From Candidatus Pacearchaeota archaeon (lineage in GTDB: Archaea > Nanoarchaeota > Nanoarchaeia > Pacearchaeales > GW2011-AR1), in assembly GCA_002690445.1 (NCBI GenBank), contig NZER01000032.1, positions 14,777 through 45,572 on the forward strand: a stretch of DNA of 30,796 nucleotides, in the 5' to 3' direction. Positions 28,687-30,796 of the stretch are shown here, one piece after another. The notes under the pieces were generated by a model. The model searched no databases, was not told where the DNA came from, and saw nothing but the letters and a program-made list of their open reading frames with translations. Both the position numbers and the translations under genes were made by a program. The stretch's first letter is position 1; every line of letters starts with the position of its first letter.

Positions 28687-30796
28687 TACTTTTCCTTTAC
28701 CCTTTCCGCCGCTCTCTGAATCGTGTTGCGGATCTTCTCCACCGTCACCCGTTGACGGCTCTCATCCCACGCACTCATCAATTCTGCTTTAGTGCGACCA
28801 CGAGATACTGACAGACCCGTCGACATCTCCGTTAAGCGCCACCGCGTCGCCAACAACCTCGCCTCATCAGGTAGGTTGTACCGGGAGGTGTACGGCTGGT
28901 CTAAGTGAACCGCGAAACGATGGCCCGCTTGATCCTCATATACCTCCCGAACAGGCACCCCTTCCCGGCGCACTCCCTCACCTTCTTTCTCCATGGAGAT
29001 AAACACCGACTTGGGAGCTTTCTTCGGCGATATCTTCGTCAGCTCCGGTACCTGATCCTTGACCTGCTTGAGCTTCGACGCCGACACCCACGACGAGGTT
29101 GACCCAGCTTTCTCCTTACCCTGCTGCGCTGCCGTCGTCTCCCCTTCGAGAATCTTTTTTCTAGCTTCATCACGAGACGAGTCGTAAACGTATCCCTGAC
29201 CCACCCATTTCTTTTCTAACGCGCTCAACCTGTTATCAGTAATGTGCGTCTGCTCCTGCTTCGACAGCTTTACCATCAGGGCAGGCGGATCTACGATCTC
29301 TGTCAGCTCACCGGTGCCAGTGGGTGGGTCTTCGTTCATCACCTCTGCATTCTCGATAGCCGACTTCACAGTCTCTTTCTTCGTACCCAACGAACGATAG
29401 TATGCGTTCAACGCCCTACCTATCTCCGTAACAGATGACGACGCCTTGAGTTTCCCGAAACCCGGCATAGAACCGAAATTATCTGTGTTCCCAACTCCTT
29501 TCCCCGTCGTGTACTCAATTACGTGGGTCGCGGGTGCCAGCCTTCCGTAAGAGTATCCCGCACGCTCGCGGGACGGGAGCACGAGCACGAACTTGTGACC
29601 CTCCTGGTCCTGGAACATTCCCCGGATCTCGTCCGGCTGGACCTCTTCCGCGCCCCGCTCACCGTGATGACGCTTCCACCCCTTAGCGGGCTTGCCACCG
29701 TACCTCTGAAAAAAGACCCCCTCGGCTTTCTGCTTGCCGATCTCCTCTTGCCGCTGCTTCTCGTTTATTTCTAGCCCTTCCAAATGGCTCCGTTGCATCT
29801 CACCCGCCGCGTCAGTCGCATCCTTCATGGCCTGACGTATTTCCTCAACCGTCTCAGGAGGCGCTTCCCCGTCCTCCAAGGCGTCATTCCACCGCTTGTC
29901 CCGCTCCGACCGCTGCCACGTATTAGATCCGTACTTGCGGAGGTGCTCGTCAATGAACTCCCGCTCAGAGTCGCTGAGCTTCACCGGCTGCGACGTGTCC
30001 GCGGCATACTTCTCGTTGATGCGCTTGGCGGTCTCCGGGTCGGTCTTCCCCTCAACCACAGCCACGTTCTCAACCAGCTCGCCCACGTCCTGATTTATCG
30101 CCGCCTGCTGTCGAGCCTTGCGCCCCTTCGGAACAGGAGTCGCATCTATTCGCGCCTGCAACCACTTCAGAACTTCGGGCTGGAGCTTGACCGTCCCTTC
30201 CTTTGCCGACTCCATCGCTTCAGATAGCAGAGCGAACTCTCCCTTGTCTCCCCGAGGTTGTCTCATATCCGCATCCGTGCTCAGCTTATCCAGAGCGTAA
30301 GATTTGTAGCTCAGACTATAGTACGCTCCGGGCGTGACCATACTGTTTTTACGCGCCCACTCCCCCAACATCGCCGCCTGCTGTATGTAAACGTGACTTA
30401 GTTGCTTAGCCCGCTCACGGTCCTCTTTAGATAGGACGGGCTGGGCATCCCACCCCCACGGATCCCACCCATCCCTTGACCCCCGAGTTTTTCTAGCTTT
30501 CTTCTCAGCAGGCTTCTTTCCCTCATGATCCCCATCAATACGATCAAACATAGCTCGGGGTACGGAGTAGTCGCTCATCGTTGCCGCCGCATCCATAAGA
30601 TCATCCAGACTCCAGTCCTTAACCGAGGTACGCTTCCTCTTCAACCTCCGGTCCACCTGCTCTTTGAGCCACTTCGCTAAACGCGGCTTCGTGCCGACTA
30701 TGCTCACATCCCCGTTCATACTGTGCTTCGCCACGTCATCGAATACCACAGACTCACCAACCGCCGAGGTGATCTCCTCTCCCCGACTCAGCGCAT
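28686..30796 (-). CDS. Large unassigned protein with two copies of a GHxF-type block (5' end outside the window)
   Basis: The frame is open to the right edge, with no good Shine-Dalgarno before the first visible start (GTG 30749, MVFDDVAKHSMNGDVSIVGT), so the true start is probably outside. At least 687 residues are present, mostly charged helices. Two related blocks are visible: IRGMFQDQEGHKFVLVLPSR followed by THVIEYTTGKGV (residues about 375-425), and REVYEDQAGHRFAVHLDQPY followed by WRLTEMSTGLSVSRGRTKAE (about 595-660). A third copy is in the neighbouring protein 26818-28452. A segment EKKWVGQGYVYDSSRDEARK faintly recalls the shared basic module. No enzymatic motif is recognised. Likely another polyvalent-type protein. 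Confidence 0.55.
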   Translation of the reverse strand, partial: ALSRGEEITSAVGESVVFDDVAKHSMNGDVSIVGTKPRLAKWLKEQVDRRLKRKRTSVKDWSLDDLMDAAATMSDYSVPRAMFDRIDGDHEGKKPAEKKARKTRGSRDGWDPWGWDAQPVLSKEDRERAKQLSHVYIQQAAMLGEWARKNSMVTPGAYYSLSYKSYALDKLSTDADMRQPRGDKGEFALLSEAMESAKEGTVKLQPEVLKWLQARIDATPVPKGRKARQQAAINQDVGELVENVAVVEGKTDPETAKRINEKYAADTSQPVKLSDSEREFIDEHLRKYGSNTWQRSERDKRWNDALEDGEAPPETVEEIRQAMKDATDAAGEMQRSHLEGLEINEKQRQEEIGKQKAEGVFFQRYGGKPAKGWKRHHGERGAEEVQPDEIRGMFQDQEGHKFVLVLPSRERAGYSYGRLAPATHVIEYTTGKGVGNTDNFGSMPGFGKLKASSSVTEIGRALNAYYRSLGTKKETVKSAIENAEVMNEDPPTGTGELTEIVDPPALMVKLSKQEQTHITDNRLSALEKKWVGQGYVYDSSRDEARKKILEGETTAAQQGKEKAGSTSSWVSASKLKQVKDQVPELTKISPKKAPKSVFISMEKEGEGVRREGVPVREVYEDQAGHRFAVHLDQPYTSRYNLPDEARLLATRWRLTEMSTGLSVSRGRTKAELMSAWDESRQRVTVEKIRNTIQRAAERVKEK

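Larger units (their letters stand above)
78..30497 (-). repeat. Dispersed oriented DNA word GCTAGAA (45 copies)
   Basis: Plus-strand TTCTAGC was found at (start of the extended word) 78, 964, 1549, 2077, 2888, 3370, 3833, 4413, 4841, 5373, 5726, 6359, 6800, 7924, 9582, 10634, 11081, 11723, 12492, 12870, 13275, 13694, 14912, 15787, 16305, 16862, 17309, 19022, 19462, 19810, 21264, 21909, 22338, 22734, 23432, 24787, 25630, 26198, 26920, 27356, 28000, 28420, 29156, 29766 and 30488. TTTTTCTAGC makes up 22 and TATTTCTAGC 8. I saw none in the opposite orientation. By chance fewer than two per strand are expected. In genes it is read as Leu-Glu (27) or Ala-Arg (12), as a TAG stop (2), or lies outside coding sequence (4). 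Confidence 0.93.

Noticed and set aside
1..30796. tRNA genes, insertion sequences, integrase or attachment sites
   Set aside because: I looked for cloverleaf-type blocks, transposase or recombinase motifs and terminal inverted repeats and saw none.

Overview
The window is a piece of a tailed, contractile-tail (myovirus) bacteriophage genome or a prophage of one. Every gene I can support lies on the minus strand, so the reading below runs from high to low coordinates. The structural order resembles Mu-type myoviruses: a MuF-like head morphogenesis protein, prohead protease, scaffold, major capsid protein, head decoration and connector proteins, tail sheath, tail tube, a frameshifted tail-assembly-chaperone pair and the tape measure. 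The genes are tightly packed, with many ATGA, GTGA and TAATG overlaps and many GTG or TTG starts. The host cannot be named from the sequence. Terminase, portal, baseplate and tail fibres are outside the window.

Upstream half (30796 to 12303): large multidomain proteins separated by small and membrane genes. Two are paralogous HEVGH metallopeptidase-type proteins (13349-16105 and 16790-19489, the latter with an N-terminal pyrophosphatase-like domain). One is an SF2 helicase with two C-terminal HARP-like repeats (23339-26278), and two are unassigned (26818-28452 and 28686-30796). They look like phage 'polyvalent' proteins, which are proposed to enter the cell with the DNA. Four of the five carry the same short basic, tryptophan-containing module (core RPPVAEGSRKLMG...GGRKFWLKKTGKKWVYDG). 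Between them lie a beta-class DNA methyltransferase, a single-repeat Na/Pi cotransporter-like membrane protein, a secreted coiled-coil protein, several possible holin-like membrane proteins, and a short non-coding interval with two terminators.

Middle (12303 to 10103): the MuF-like gene, two tiny genes, a Com-like zinc-finger gene preceded by four 9-bp tandem repeats, a strong terminator touching the start of the prohead protease gene, then protease, scaffold and capsid genes. The protease C-terminus and the capsid N-terminus share an almost identical 26-residue module. The capsid protein carries an inserted FN3-like domain.

Downstream half (10103 to 1): capsid to tape measure, including a G6 slippery run in the chaperone pair.

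The most striking signal is a DNA word. TTCTAGC on the plus strand (GCTAGAA on the coding strand; usual form GCTAGAAAAA or GCTAGAAATA) occurs 45 times, always in the same orientation, about once per 690 bp and never closer than about 345 bp. It is read in both usable codon frames (Leu-Glu or Ala-Arg), sits between the Shine-Dalgarno and the start codon at several genes, and supplies the TAG stop at two. It is therefore selected as nucleic acid rather than protein. I do not know a described system that matches it.
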